Under the pieces are notes generated by a model. That model worked only from the letters and a program-made list of their open reading frames with translations, ran no database searches and was not told the DNA's origin. A stretch of 64,000 bases of DNA, from contig NC_135549.1 in NCBI RefSeq assembly GCF_964340395.1, forward strand, positions 33,709,832-33,773,831, read 5' to 3'. Shown here in pieces: positions 23,850-35,868 of the stretch. Position 1 is the stretch's first letter, and the number at the start of each line of letters is the position of its first letter. The position numbers were made by a program, and so were the translations under genes. This stretch comes from Glandiceps talaboti (taxonomy: Eukaryota > Hemichordata > Enteropneusta > Spengelidae).

Positions 23850-24680
23850 CCCTTGGGAAGTTTATGGGGAAAATAACAGCATAATAAGTGATGTTAATCT
23901 TGTATTACACAAATGGAAATCTGACTTTGAGGAGCTCTATAATCATGCTACAGTTGAGATAGGAGTTGACTTTGATGATGAGTTTTATTATCATGTTTTA
24001 GAAGTTTAAGCACAACTTGAGACACAGTTGACAGAGGAAAATAATAATGTTCCCTTGAATCTTGAGATTTCAACTGAGGAAATAACTAAAGTTGTAAATT
24101 ATTCAAGAAATCAGTAGGTCTTGATAAACTACCATATGAGGTCTTCAAGATTACAAATGCAATCAATCTTCTTCATAAACTCTTTCAATTATACTTTACT
24201 TTTGGGAAAGTACCAACGGTGTGGGGAAAAGCCAGAATAAAACCACTACCTAAAAGTAGTGCACTTAATTATCCTCGGCTACTTCTAAATTACAGGATAT
24301 TAGACTTCTCTCAACTGTTAGTAAACTGTACTCTGGAATTTTGAATAATAGACTGGTTCAATTGCAGCATTTGTGGACATGAAAAAAGCTTTTGATTGGG
24401 TGAATCGAGATATGCTTTTCTTTAAACTACTTCAAAGTGGTATCAATGGGAAATTTTACAATGCTGTCAAGAGTTTGTATGAAAATCCAATCTCATGTGT
24501 AAATATTAATGGTTCATTCTCACCATGGTTTTCTACTAGTTCTGGTGTTAGACAAGGAGATGTTCTGATCCCTACTCGTTTTGTTCTGTATTTGAATGAT
24601 CTTGCCATAGAAATTAAGAATCTTCATTTGGGTATCCCAGCAGGTGACCAAAAAGTTAGTATTCTGTTATACGCTTGATG
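23850..24680 (+). pseudogene. Decayed LINE reverse transcriptase fragment (same family as 30012-31728)
   Basis: Upstream pieces such as KWKSDFEELYNHATVEIG and EISTEEITKVVNY, broken by stops, lead into an open part (24373-24678) reading DMKKAFDWVNRDMLFFKLL, SGVRQGDVL and LNDLAIEIKNL. The part of the RT just before DMKKAFDW is deleted: 'ctggttcaattgcag' joins directly to 'catttgtggacatg'. The YADD box is cut off at LLYA. The family assignment comes from its close similarity to the longer RT at 30012. It is non-functional. Confidence 0.85.
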
Positions 24681-24689
24681 GTTCAAAGA

Positions 24690-26115
24690 AACTAACAATA
24701 ACATTGCAGCACGTTTTTCATCAACACTTAGTGGTTATATGATCTATCAGGTGCCACGTTCAAAACAGAAAGGTGGAGGTACAGCTGTTATTACTAATCC
24801 AACTTGAAGTTCACCCCAAACAAGACTATGATCTTTAAGTCTTTCGAGGTCATTGGCGGTAACCTGAACACTTCGTCATCTATGATTCAACTTATAGTTG
24901 TTTATCAGCCGCCAAAGGGGTATATTAAATGACTTTCTTGATGAATTTGTCACCCTGTTGGAGAATGTGATTTACTCACAAGGGAGGTTGATTGTTGTTG
25001 GCGATTTTAATATTCATGTCGACAATCCTTCTAACACTGATACTGAAAAGTTCATTGATCTACTCGATTCTGTGGGGCTGACTCAACATGTGATTGGTCC
25101 AACACATACTAAGGGCCACACACTGGATCTGATCATCACTAGGTCAGCTGACCCGTTTGTTATCAATATCGAATCTGACCATGCTGCTCTTCATTTCTCA
25201 ACTGCATTTACATGACCACGCCCACTGAAATTCACTCGGTCTTCTAGAAAACTTGCAAATATCAACATGAGTGACCTTCAACAGAAAATTATGTCATCGC
25301 TACAACCAGTAGTTTCTGAGACTGGCTGCTGCCTGACTGACCTTGTGAATACTTACAATAGTGCTTTAACTTCAGTTATTGTCAATAGAGAGTTCTTGGA
25401 TAAAGTTCGTGCTCCATGGTTCACGGAAGGATTGATTGAGGCACATCAAATCTTCACCAATTGGAGAGGCAATGGAGAAAATCGGGTCTTGTTATTCATA
25501 AAGAAATCTTTAAATCGGCACAAAGTGTGTATACAACCAAACTGTGTGATGCCCATGCAACTTACCACCGTGATCGCATTGTCGGAGCTGATACCAAAAG
25601 CCTTTTTCGCATCATTGATAATATTACAGGTACAAAGGGTGCACTTGCTACAATTACACCCGACTTAGATCCAGCTACTTTACCGGACATCTTTGCAAAG
25701 TTCTTTCGTACCAAGATTGTAAAGAACTTGTCATTTATCCAAACGTCAGACCCTGTCTTAGATTCAAGCTTCAATCTGAGCTTCTTTGACTCTCTGTCTA
25801 TTGAACTTGTTGAAAAACTTATCAGTAATTTACACACAAAATCCTCAAAGCAGGATCTCATACATTGTACCTACTGTATTGATAAAACAATGTTTGCACC
25901 AAGTTGCTCCCACTATTACATGCATAATTAACTCTTCATTTGCGAAAGGTGAATTTCCCCAGTCATGTAAATCAGCAATTGTACAACGATTGCTAAAGAA
26001 GCCAGGTCTTGATAAGAATGACTTGAAAAATTATAGACCAGTTTCTAATTTAACATATATTTCCAAGTTGATCGAAAAAGCTGCATTACTTCAAATTAAT
26101 TCATATTTATGTAAT
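24690..26115 (+). pseudogene. Second LINE remnant: endonuclease plus RT N-terminus
   Basis: Endonuclease-like text appears at about 24880-25215: GGNLNTS, then LIVVGDFNIHVDNPSNTD, TQHVIGPTHTKGHTLDLII and ESDHAAL. This is the APE-type endonuclease C-terminus of jockey/CR1-like non-LTR retrotransposons. The linker frame follows, interrupted by shifts near 25480 and 25860. The RT opening reads LKNYRPVSNLTYISKLIEKA. The copy stops at about 26115 inside the fragment on the opposite strand. It is truncated and frameshifted. Confidence 0.85.
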
Positions 26116-26330
26116 AACAATCTGTATGCCCGTAGTTCAGCACTGTAGTGTTCATACTGGCCTCTCTTTCTCTTCAAACCACTTGACTTAACTTCAGTGA
26201 GCACTTGTGAAACTTCTTCATTAGCTTTTGCAATCTCAGCAGGGTTTGACGTTCTCTTAGGATCAGGGAGACCAGGTATTACAGCAGTCTTAGTAGGATT
26301 TCGGATAACGTAGCACCACATGTCGATACT
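26116..26330 (-). pseudogene. Fragment of a transposon-type HTH protein
   Basis: A minus-strand frame reads GLPDPKRTSNPAEIAKANEE, then KRKRGQYEHYSAELRA. The KRKRG-x-Y-x-x-Y-x-x-x-x-RA pattern resembles the start of the DNA-binding region of transposon-encoded proteins common in invertebrate genomes; I recall this only in general terms. It breaks off exactly where the LINE remnant begins, so one has truncated the other. No complete gene remains. Confidence 0.4.
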
Positions 26331-26597
26331 TTATAGTTGTGATCAATAATCAAACAACTACGTATAATAATCTCATCGCAAGTGAACTTTAAGACAAAAC
26401 AAATGGTTTATATGCAATATTTACATTTGATAGACTGAAAACAACTTTGATAATGTATATTTAACTGCAAAAATGAAACGAAAACGTTCACACTTTCAGT
26501 ATGTGCACTGTTTTACATTCAAACTAAACCTTTAAACAACCACAAGGCATGAACAAGGCAGAACTAAGGTGTATCAAAACAATACGTGTGAATTTAA

Positions 26598-26764
26598 CAG
26601 TGTTTTATTTAAGGGCGGTAAGTAGGTAAAATCTACCGGGGTTCCCACATCATTTTACCGGGGTTCCCCACCTAAACTATGATACATTGCATGGGAAGCA
26701 CTACCAGTTTTACATCTTCCCCCTTTCTGTTACCGGGGTTCCCAAACCTTAGCAAAGACACTGA
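26598..26764. mobile_element. 168-bp MITE-like element, copy 2
   Basis: Nearly identical to 20745-20912. It begins CAGTGTTTTATTTAAGGGCG and ends 'gcaaagacactga'. The flanks TTTAA at 26593-26597 and 26765-26769 form a 5-bp target duplication. Confidence 0.88.
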
Positions 26765-27127
26765 TTTAAGGTAAACAACCCATTTACAACAAAGCCACAC
26801 AAAGGAATGTGACGAAACACTTCGTTTATTTAACGTTTTTAATAAGGCATTCGTATTATGCAAGCTAATTGGGTATCGTTTAGCAGTTTATAATCAAGTC
26901 GATGGTTAATCACATATTATCAGCAGGGAATGAAGCTTGGTTGTCATGATGATACAATACACTCCTGCTACAAACGTGCGTGACCACAATACATGAATAA
27001 TAATCGTGAAATTGACATGATTTACCAAATCGGAAAAAAATACATACGCGAAAATATAGCACTTTACAGTAACATGTATAGTAATAGTTGTTAGAATTTG
27101 ACAGTTGAAACATCGTAAGAATATTTC

Positions 27128-27479
27128 TGTGGATGACTCACAATAGAAAAGGGGTTCGGAAAACAGCAGCAATAGAAATGACAATACAAGCAAGTAGTAG
27201 TATACACTGGGAACTCTGTTCTTTATATGCACGCACACTCCAACTTGTAACTGAAACTTACATCACACAAGAATGCACGCACACTCCAACTTGTAACTGA
27301 AACTTACATTACACAAGAAATTTTGATTTGATCGTCTGCCTTATTGGCAGGCTGCGTGCTGATTCTTTGATTATGTATGACGTATGACTATATAATGAGT
27401 TCATCAGAAACGGCAACAATGTTAACAACAACAACAACGTATAACACAAAATATGAATCAATAAATGTAATTCACGACA
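27128..27479 (+). repeat. ~350-bp dispersed repeat, copy without LINE
   Basis: Runs from 'tgtggatgactcacaata' to 'gtaattcacgaca'. Its counterpart at 29932-32021 has the same order of sequence but is split by a LINE. Within it 'ccaacttgtaactgaaactt' occurs twice. No open frame of note. Confidence 0.85.
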
Positions 27480-27577
27480 ATTTTAAAGTTAGCTAATATA
27501 TTCAATGTTTTATATGAATATTCAAAATTACACTATGATATATAATGACTCATAAATTATGCATGTACATAGTTTCG

Positions 27578-27671
27578 GTTACCTAGACTAGACTCTTGCC
27601 ATTGAGGGTTTCCCTCCCCCCCCCAGCTGTTATGTGGGGGTGAAGCCCTCAATGGCAAGAGTCTGGGTAAC
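27578..27671. other. Fold-back (inverted repeat, ~36-bp arms)
   Basis: GTTACCTAGAC...CTCTTGCCATTGAGGG on the left pairs with CCCTCAATGGCAAGAG...GGGTAAC on the right, around a C-rich loop. The left arm has one 5-nt insertion. It could extrude as a hairpin or be a tiny fold-back element. Confidence 0.8.
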
Positions 27672-28004
27672 TGAGGCATATAACATATACAAATGTACAT
27701 CCTATATCTGCTTTGTAATTGTGGATTCCCATCATTGGGCACACATCTACTGGGTCATTTACATGTATACTCAATTCTTTTGTATGCAATGTAACAAATA
27801 ACAAATAGGCTTTGATTTCTACTTGCCTACTACAAACTCTACGACACATCTAAATGCACATCAGTGTTCACGATGACACAAAATCATGCATATTATACGC
27901 AATGGAAATTAATTTTACGCATATTTGATCGAACGATTCGTATCCTGTAGGCAACCTATTTTGTTACATTTGCCATGCCCCCTCGACTGACGATACGGCA
28001 TCGT

Positions 28005-28145
28005 ACTGAGTGAGAGTTGATTGTTTTTATTTTAATACATAATAACATGTACCCTAACCCTGTCACAATCAATGTAAAAAAGACGCAACACTAATGTTGC
28101 AATTTTTGTTGCCATTGTTGTGTCTACCTGGAAAATTACATGCCA
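28005..28145 (+). repeat. Dispersed repeat, copy 1 (inverted to 57000-57120)
   Basis: Shares 'gagagttgattg', 'gacgcaaca', 'gttgccattgttgtgtctac' and 'ctggaaaattacatgc' with the reverse complement of about 57000-57120. From 28146 to 29931 only unremarkable AT-rich sequence with no supportable gene is seen. Confidence 0.7.
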
Positions 28146-29931
28146 AACACAGCTGTACAGGGTCAAATGGACACTCAACACGTCACGCTCCCACGTCAAA
28201 AACCTCACACTGAAGACATGTGCCATAGTTCTCTTCAGCATGTTCTGATTTTATTAACAAAAACAAAAATAGTCGGAGACAATACGGCATGGTACCTGGG
28301 TTGGCCTTCAGTTAACACAGGTCTTTTTTGAAAGAAGATGAAATCCGTTTTATGTCACTGTACTGGTGGTAATGAACTCAATCAAAAGAAAATGAAATAA
28401 AATGAATCAGAATACATAGTTTTCAAGAGGTACAGTTAGCCAACAGAACTTCCTGCTACAATGACTCGCTAAGATTTTGAAAGGTCAAATTAATTGTACT
28501 GTGACATGCAATGTCTGAACTAAAGGGAAGGGATAGAGGGGAAAGCATTCAACTTCAATACTGACGTAGCCATGGAAAATCTTACTTTCATGCTTTTTAT
28601 TAAAAGAAGCAAATCATAGACACAGTAACTTTGAAAACCATATATTTTGGAGTACATTTAGTGTAACGTAAAAACAGGCCGTTCCGAGACTTTGTCACGG
28701 CCCACCTATCCATGAATAGTGGACTTGCCCACATTGACACCACATGTTTACATTGCATCATGTGTTGTCTTCAAGTGAAGCCTTTTCACTCGATCTCTGT
28801 TAGTTTGATGGGTACGAATGAATGACAAGTTTGAAAAAATGAACGTGATTTGCACAGGAAAGAACGTCTTTGTGTTTCATGAATTTTTTTTGCATAACGG
28901 ATAAATATCTGAAGACTACCTAAATGATCGTAGTTTAGGTTCATGAATAACAGACAATGGGTATTTAATTTTTATTGTCTACAACCTAAAGGTTCATGAA
29001 TATGTGTCAAGACTATATGAATATTCACTGTAGTACATAGTAAATATTACTCTTTACTCGTTAGGGCTTGTAATAATTACAATGTTTTTGATTTTGATTT
29101 CACCCCTAAAATACATTGATTTAAGATATGACCAAACTAAATTTCCACAACTGCCATGTCAATTAACACTACCTCCATTTTTCAGGGTATGTTCTATAGG
29201 TACCATAAACCCGGAAGTAAATTGGTGACACATCTAAATAAGGTCAATACGCAAATTTCAATGGCCTCTGCGTACAACATACGCAATGAAAAAAAATCAC
29301 CACGAACACTAGCACATGCTCTGTGTGAGCGGTAATTTCAATTTAAAGTTGGTAATTAATGGCTGTCAAGAGAGATATCGTTTGAGCGGTTCGGTGTATT
29401 TATAGACATTTTCAACAGAATGCGAACATATTCGAGTACCTATATTGTTGAATCAGCATTTATAAAAGAGAAGGTGAAATTTGCCATGAAAACCAATAGT
29501 AACATATTGCAAATAAAAACAGTTGACGGATCTTTGGATCAGAATGTGAATTTTGAATATGAATATGAATATGAATCAAATACCTGACCTGGCTTGTACC
29601 TGCGTTTTGTACTACAGTCTGGACATTCGTCTGCGCAGCCTGTCTGTGCATATTTATCATGCATTAACGTTGAAATCATACGTCGGTCTAAATATTCATA
29701 GAATTTGATGCTTTTATAGAGTTTGAATCTTTAAATACAACATAACAAACATTATTATGAGTAAGGCTCTCTGAGAAGTGGAAATTCCAGCAAATGTTCG
29801 GAAAGAATTACAACATTTTTATCGATTGATCACAGAATGCATCGTGACTTATCCAAGTGACATATTTTCGACACAAAAAAATATACGTAAAGTGAAATGT
29901 TCTTTGATGAAAAACATGTTTACACATAAAT

Positions 29932-30011
29932 TGTGGATGACTCACAATAGGAAAGGGGGTTCGGAAAACAGCAGTAATACTAATAGAAATGACAATACAA
30001 GCAAGTAGTAG
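29932..30011 (+). repeat. ~350-bp dispersed repeat, left part of the interrupted copy
   Basis: Matches 27128-27210 up to 'caagcaagtagtag', where the LINE starts. The remainder resumes at 31729. Confidence 0.85.
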
Positions 30012-31592
30012 AATGGATTTAGAAAAGCAAGAGCATGCATTGATCATATCTATGCACTTACATCTATAATTAGAAATAGAAAAGCACAAGGTCTGCCCAC
30101 TTTTTCTGCTTTTATTGATATGAAAAAAGCATTTGACTGGGTTGACAGAGATCTATTGTTTTTCAAATTACTAAATAATGGTATAAATGGGCCTTTATAC
30201 GAATCTATCAAAAGTATGTATAGTAAACCACTTTCTTGTATTAATTTGAATGGTAATTTGACACCTTGGTTTTCAACATCTCATGGTGTTAGACAAGGTG
30301 ATGTGTTGTCTCCTACACTTTTTTCAATCTTTGTAAATGATTTGGCGACTGAGATAAATGATTTAGGTCTGGGTATCCCGGTAGGGGAGTCTCTGGTCAA
30401 CATTTTGTTATATGCCGATGACATTGTTGTTTTAGCTGAAAATGAGGCAAACCTTCAAAATGTCCTTGATCATTTGCAAAATTGGTGTAGGAGATGGCGA
30501 ATGATGGTAAATAAATCAAAAACGCAAATTGTTCATTTTAGAATCAAAGGGAGAACTTTAACTAATGTTTCTTTTCATTTTGGTAATGCAGACTTGGATG
30601 TTGTATCGAAGTATAAGTACTTAGGTGTAGTACTGGATGAATTTTTAGACGATGATGTAACTGCTGAAACTCTCTCAAATGGTGCTGGGAGAGCTCTTGG
30701 TGCCGTAATTTCAAAAATTCATAGGTTTAAAGATTTCAGGTATAATACTTTTACAACTCTTTTTCATTCATGTGTTGCCCCAATATTGGATTATTGTTCT
30801 GGCATTTGGGGCTTTAAATCCAAGTCGAAATGTAACGCCATTCAAAATCGGGCTATGAGATATTTTCTCGGTGTCCATAAATTCGCTCCGATACTTGCTG
30901 TTAATGGAGATATGGGCTGGGACAGTTGTCTGATAAGGCACCAGCTTAATATGGCCAGATTATGGAATCGTTTATTATCTATGCCAGATAACAGGATAAC
31001 CAAACAAGTGTTTTTATGGGACTACGAGTTAAATTCAAAAAATTGGGCCCAGGATATGTTGAAATTATTTACAGAAATTGGTTTACAAGGAATTTTTCAT
31101 AATATGGAGACATGTACTATTTCGTTTGTGAAAGAAAAACTGAGAACCTTTCATGGTAATAATTGGGAAATTAATGTGAAAGAAAAGCCTAAGTTAAAAA
31201 CATATGTTACTTTCAAAAAACATTATGGTCTGGAAAATTATTTAACGTATAATTTGTCACGTGGTAAGCGATCACTTTTAGCTCAGCTCAGACTAGGTAT
31301 TCTTCCTTTAAAAATTGAAACTGGTAGATTTTCTAATTTAGACAGGGAGGAAAGACTTTGTGATTTCTGCAAAGACGCAGTTGAAGATGAGATACATTTC
31401 CTTTTTCACTGTGGACTTTATCATGAATTTCGAGAGTTTCTGTTTTCAAAAGCTAGGGAAATATCTCCTCACTTTGACACAAGAGACGTTGTCGAAAACC
31501 TAGAATTTTTAATGACAAACTTGCCATTTGACCTAGCAAATTTTGTTAGCGATGCTTTTTGTAAGAGAAAGGAATTTATGTACAATGTTTAA
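30012..31592 (+). CDS. LINE reverse transcriptase, 5'-truncated (about 526 codons open)
   Basis: Open from the first base of the insertion. NGFRKARACIDHIYALTS precedes DMKKAFDWVDRDLL (RT motif A), SHGVRQGDVLSPTLFSIFVN (motif B region), LLYADDIVVLAE (catalytic YADD), then NKSKTQIVHF and YKYLGVVLD. The C-terminal half includes NRAMRYFLGVH, GDMGWDS and a Cys/His knuckle CDFCKDAVEDEIHFLFHC. The annotated ATG at 30120 is internal; the real start was lost by truncation. The protein would copy LINE RNA at a nicked target. The clade is not resolved by eye. The frame has no stops, so the copy is young. Confidence 0.9.
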   Translation, partial: NGFRKARACIDHIYALTSIIRNRKAQGLPTFSAFIDMKKAFDWVDRDLLFFKLLNNGINGPLYESIKSMYSKPLSCINLNGNLTPWFSTSHGVRQGDVLSPTLFSIFVNDLATEINDLGLGIPVGESLVNILLYADDIVVLAENEANLQNVLDHLQNWCRRWRMMVNKSKTQIVHFRIKGRTLTNVSFHFGNADLDVVSKYKYLGVVLDEFLDDDVTAETLSNGAGRALGAVISKIHRFKDFRYNTFTTLFHSCVAPILDYCSGIWGFKSKSKCNAIQNRAMRYFLGVHKFAPILAVNGDMGWDSCLIRHQLNMARLWNRLLSMPDNRITKQVFLWDYELNSKNWAQDMLKLFTEIGLQGIFHNMETCTISFVKEKLRTFHGNNWEINVKEKPKLKTYVTFKKHYGLENYLTYNLSRGKRSLLAQLRLGILPLKIETGRFSNLDREERLCDFCKDAVEDEIHFLFHCGLYHEFREFLFSKAREISPHFDTRDVVENLEFLMTNLPFDLANFVSDAFCKRKEFMYNV

Positions 31593-31728
31593 ATATGTAC
31601 GCTTACTTATTCATAAGTTAAAGATTTGTATTACTTTAGTGTCTTGTAAGCCCTAGGGGCTGGGTGTGGCTATGGGTAAGTCCACACATGACACTTAAAT
31701 AAATAAACATAACATAACATAACATAAC
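30012..31728 (+). mobile_element. 5'-truncated LINE with long intact RT frame
   Basis: The insertion interrupts the repeat whose uninterrupted form is at 27128-27479. AGTAG is present on both sides (30007-30011 and 31729-31733) as a short target duplication. The 3' end carries AACAT repeats ('ataacataacataac') as the tail. The 5' end starts within the RT coding region, typical of incomplete reverse transcription. Confidence 0.9.
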
Positions 31729-32021
31729 AGTAGGATACACTGGGAACTCTGTGAACTCTGTTCTTTATATAAGCATTTGCGTTCCAACTTGTAACTGAAA
31801 CTTACATCACATAAGAATGCACGTGAATTCCAACTTGTAACTGAAAATTACATCACACGAGAAACTTTGATTTGATTGTCTGTCTTATCGTCGGGCTGCG
31901 TGCTGATTGGTTGACAATGTATGACGTATAACACTATAATGAGTTCATCAGAAACGGCAACAATATTAACAATAACAACGTATAACACAAAATATGAATC
32001 AATAAATGTAATTCACGACAT
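31729..32021 (+). repeat. ~350-bp dispersed repeat, right part of the interrupted copy
   Basis: Continues the match to 27128-27479 ('acactgggaactctg' to 'gtaattcacgaca') after the LINE, with modest divergence. From 32022 to 32765 I see nothing supportable. Confidence 0.85.
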
Positions 32022-32765
32022 ACTCCGGGCCGCGAGAAGAACTCCATCAAAATTATTGATTCTATATTTTTTGACGGCTAAGGTAATATATAACACTGTA
32101 ATGTTATTAACACGAACACAATAATACTGTCAAAGGGTTCAAATTCACAAATAAAGTTAAAGTTCTATATTACGAGTTCGTTTACTTCCAAGAGTTTATT
32201 TAGTATTAATAGTAAGTAACTACTTTATCGATTGATAAAGTCAACAAGTCCAATGTTTGATCTTTTGTTTGGCGACTTCAGCAGCCTTGCGAGTAGGGCA
32301 TGATGCATTTTGATCACATTTTACTTGCATATGGACGGAAAACGAGCCAGTAAAACCTACAGTAGTCGAGAGTACGTTGCACTAAATTTCTAAAAACAAA
32401 CAAGGTTACATGTTCAGAGATATAGTTGAATATCATTGCGTGGACAGATTTTACGTTGTAGGGCTTCATCTGTGTAGAATTTAATAACAAATCGAATGAT
32501 GTATGTGACATGCTATATGCTCATACCGTGCGTCTTTCTCTTAGCCCAGGCCGTTTTACGACGGGTATATGTTTTCTTCACGGAAGTGAAACTGAGAAAT
32601 CTGAAAACGAACATCGACCAAACAAAACGGTATAATCGTATTATGAAAAATCTCACATGAAACTATGTTTTTTGAAGGTACAAAACATGCGAGTAGGTAA
32701 CTTGTAGATTGTACTGTGACTTTGGAACATTGTACATGTAGCATTCTAAAAATATCACTGTATTG

Positions 32766-33115
32766 TTATGTAGATAGCATCTCGAAGGAACACATGAAAT
32801 AGCGGCGCCATTTGACGTGATTCAACTCTGACCGTATGCAAATCAGATCGAATGTCCAGACTGTATTTTGTACCGATATGTACAGACCGTTATCGATATC
32901 AAACCAGTCAGTCACCTCTTTGTAATCTTCATTTGCAACATCTCTCCTCATATCATTCATTGTCCAGCCCTGTAACAAATCTAATGTATCACAGTGCCTA
33001 TTTGAAGTAAACATATATGTAACATTACTCACATGTGCGCGATACATCTCTTGATCGAACAGACGTGGGTTAGATTTTTCTGCCACGATAACACAGGTCA
33101 CATCTGCATGATGGA
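32766..33115 (-). other. Candidate coding segment, unknown
   Basis: A minus-strand frame of about 116 codons follows a possible CATCCAG acceptor. It contains VTCVIVAEKSNPRLFDQEMY, TLDLLQGWTMNDMRRDV and NGLYISVQNTVWTFDLICIR before a TAA. Composition is protein-like and non-repetitive, but no family is recognised and no flanking exon is seen. It may be a terminal exon or chance. Confidence 0.25.
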
Positions 33116-33619
33116 TTGCCTGGATGAGTTCAGGTTAAAAACTGTTTGCCTGTCTGCAGCGGTGATCTGTCGTCTACGCTAACTCACTTAGTATATGTGG
33201 CCATGGGTGTATTACTAGGGAGATGAGAAGTAGTGTAAGTTCGATCAAGCGCCGTGAACACAGTAGATAAAAGCTCGCAAACGGATTATTAGTATGTTCT
33301 GAACGCTAAATGGATTAGAGACACTTGCGCCCTCTACGACTCAGTGTCAACCTCACTCGTTTTTACCTTCCAACGTTGTCATCATCCTTTGGTCGAATTG
33401 CAGATGCAAATGATTTTTCCATCGGGCCGACGAAAGTCACTGAAACTCTCTCCCCCCCCCCCCCCGTGTAAAACCAAAAACAGGCACCCCCCCCCCATAT
33501 ATCATATTTACACGACAGGTATTTGATCGTGACACAGAGTGGACTGCGTATTTTAAATGATGGCATCAATCATACTATTACTAAATCATACTAAATCATA
33601 CTAAATTAGCGACTACACG

Positions 33620-34290
33620 GTAAATATATTCAAAAAGAAGTTTAGTATCTTGACAGTAAAAGTTGGGGGAAGCCTTGTATTGGGAATTCATACACCTCTC
33701 ATAGGGGTTCGAGAAAATCTGGAGGTTTATTGACACTTAAAAAGCCAATTTTTAGGCTATTCAGACCGTTTTGGGCAACAATTTCCAAGATTGAGAAGAT
33801 ATCACCGACATTTAATTATAGCAAGTACACAGGGTTGATATTTTGTTTTTAAAGTTTAATAGCATCTTGACAGTAAAAAGCTTAAGGTAGGTTGAGATGG
33901 GGGATATGTCAACTTTTAATGGGGTCCTAGGGGTCTCACCCTAGAAGATCTGGAGGTTTTTTACTCTTAAAGCCAATTTTTAGGCTATCAGACCCTTTCA
34001 GACAATATTTTTAAGGTTTACGAGACAGCATCAACATGTAAAAAGCCAATACATAGTGCAAAAAAAGTTTAATAGCATCTTGATAGTGAGAGGTAGGGAG
34101 AAGAATTTTAGACTGGGATATGTCCACCTCGTGTGTGTGTGTGTGGGGGGGGGGTCCTAGGGGTTCTATAAGCTCTGGAAATTTTGTTATTCTTACACTG
34201 AGACATTTGTTAAGCCAATATTAAGCTATTCAGAGCCCTTCAGACAATAACTTTCAAGCTTTACAAGACACCACAATCAAGTATATGATA
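33620..34290. repeat. Degenerate tandem repeat, ~3 units of ~210 bp
   Basis: Three diverged units share 'aagtttaatagcatcttga', 'ggggtcctaggggt', 'ctggaggttt' and 'agccaatttttaggctat'. The third carries a (GT)n(G)n tract near 34130. Poly-C runs at about 33452-33500 lie just before. Confidence 0.7.
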
Positions 34291-34863
34291 TTAAACTCTC
34301 TTTTTTTTACACATAGGGTCGAAATATGTTCTTTAAAAAGTTATCGTCATCATTATATTAAAGGTATTAAAGCACACCAGATGGTTGTATCATTAACAGG
34401 GGCAGAGTTGGCATTACTGTTGCAGATATAGATATAAGTCAGTGGTATGTTAGAGAACTAACTACTTTGTATAATAGAAACTGGAATCTGATGAGATATG
34501 TCAGTGATTTGTAGTGTCGATAACATGTAGTGACCGAAATAGCAAGTATGCAATGTGTATTAATATTTTCATACTGAAAAGTAGAAAAAATAAATCTATT
34601 TAGATTAACTTCTTTTATAAACTATCTAGGAAGATTACCATTGTGGAACTTTCAACTTTTGCCCCAAAGTGCAATATATGTAAAACATATAGGCCATTGA
34701 TTGTGAAATACCTGAGTATTTATATGACACTAATGTGGTAGGTAATACATGTATATGTATAAAGTTATGTTTAAATGTCATTCCAGGAATTTCCAGGTGA
34801 AGTTATATTAAAGAATGTAGGTTACAAAGGAAACAGGATCTAGGAACAAGAACAAATTCCACA

Positions 34864-34924
34864 GATCAGACAAGGTCATGCCACTCAGACAAGGTCATGC
34901 CACTCAGACAAGGTCATGCCACTG
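34864..34924. repeat. ~19-bp x3 tandem repeat
   Basis: 'cagacaaggtcatgccact' is repeated three times directly before the sequence leading into the 60-bp array. Confidence 0.85.
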
Positions 34925-34975
34925 TAGATTCATGGATTTTTTCTTAAATCCAAATCCAAAGCGCAAAGACCCCAC

Positions 34976-35396
34976 ATCAGATTCCAATCAAACGATGGCC
35001 ATGTTTATAGTTATTCATCATAATAGTTTCAGGTTATCAGATTCCAATCAAACGATGGCCATGTTTATAGTTATTCATCATAATAGTTTCAGGTTATCAG
35101 ATTCCAATCAAACGATGGCCATGTTTATAGTTATTCATCATAATAGTTTCAGGTTATCAGATTCCAATCAAACGATGGCCATGTTTATAGTTATTCATCA
35201 TAATAGTTTCAGGTTATCAGATTCCAATCAAACTATGGCCATGTTTATAGTTATTCATCATAATAGTTTCAGGTTATCAGATTCCAATCAAACGATGGCC
35301 ATGTTTATAGTTATTCATCATAATAGTTTCAGGTTATCAGATTCCAATCAAACGATGGCCATGTTTATAGTTATTCATCATAATTGTTTCCACAGC
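34976..35396. repeat. 60-bp tandem repeat, 7 nearly identical copies
   Basis: Unit: CAGATTCCAATCAAACGATG plus 'gccatgtttatagttattcatcataatagtttcaggttat'. One unit differs by a single base (AACTATGG) and the last ends in 'ttgtttccacag'. The unit is 20 codons, so a 201-codon frame runs through it. 'tttcag|gt' occurs in every unit and 'ttccacag' plus a later 'CCAG|GTACAA' flank a short open stretch, so splice-like signals are repeated too. Whether any of this is transcribed cannot be seen. Confidence 0.95.
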
Positions 35397-35868
35397 TCAA
35401 AAAATAGAATTCAGGAGACTCCATTTAAGATGTCTACCCCATACAACCAGGTACAAGCTTTCTTTTGTGACCTCGACAAGTAAATGATCAAAATCAAGCT
35501 ATTTCTTGCATATTGTAGGCACACACATGCGTCACTTTTTATACTCATACATGGACATGTATATCACTTTATTGAATGTGACGTCATATTGAAGTGTAAG
35601 TTCAGCTAGTGTTAGTGTAGTCATATTTATTTATAAAGGTAGTATCTGAAGAACAAGTCTATCTGCCCTTCTTTTATCAATCTTCGATTGACATTTTTGT
35701 TAGTGTCTCTCTATTTGTCATGAACATTATCTTCCAAAAGGGAAAGAAAGTTAGGGAGTGTGGCTTGTTTATTGTACAAATGGTTGATCTCTAAATGATC
35801 ATACAATCTAAATCTAAGTAAATGTAGGATGCTATAATATTTGCATTGATGCATATACCTAAAACTCT

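Noticed and set aside
34878-35483. 201-codon frame across the 60-bp repeats as a gene
   Set aside because: Openness follows from a 20-codon unit. The unit contains splice-acceptor-like sequence and the non-repeat parts match no family.
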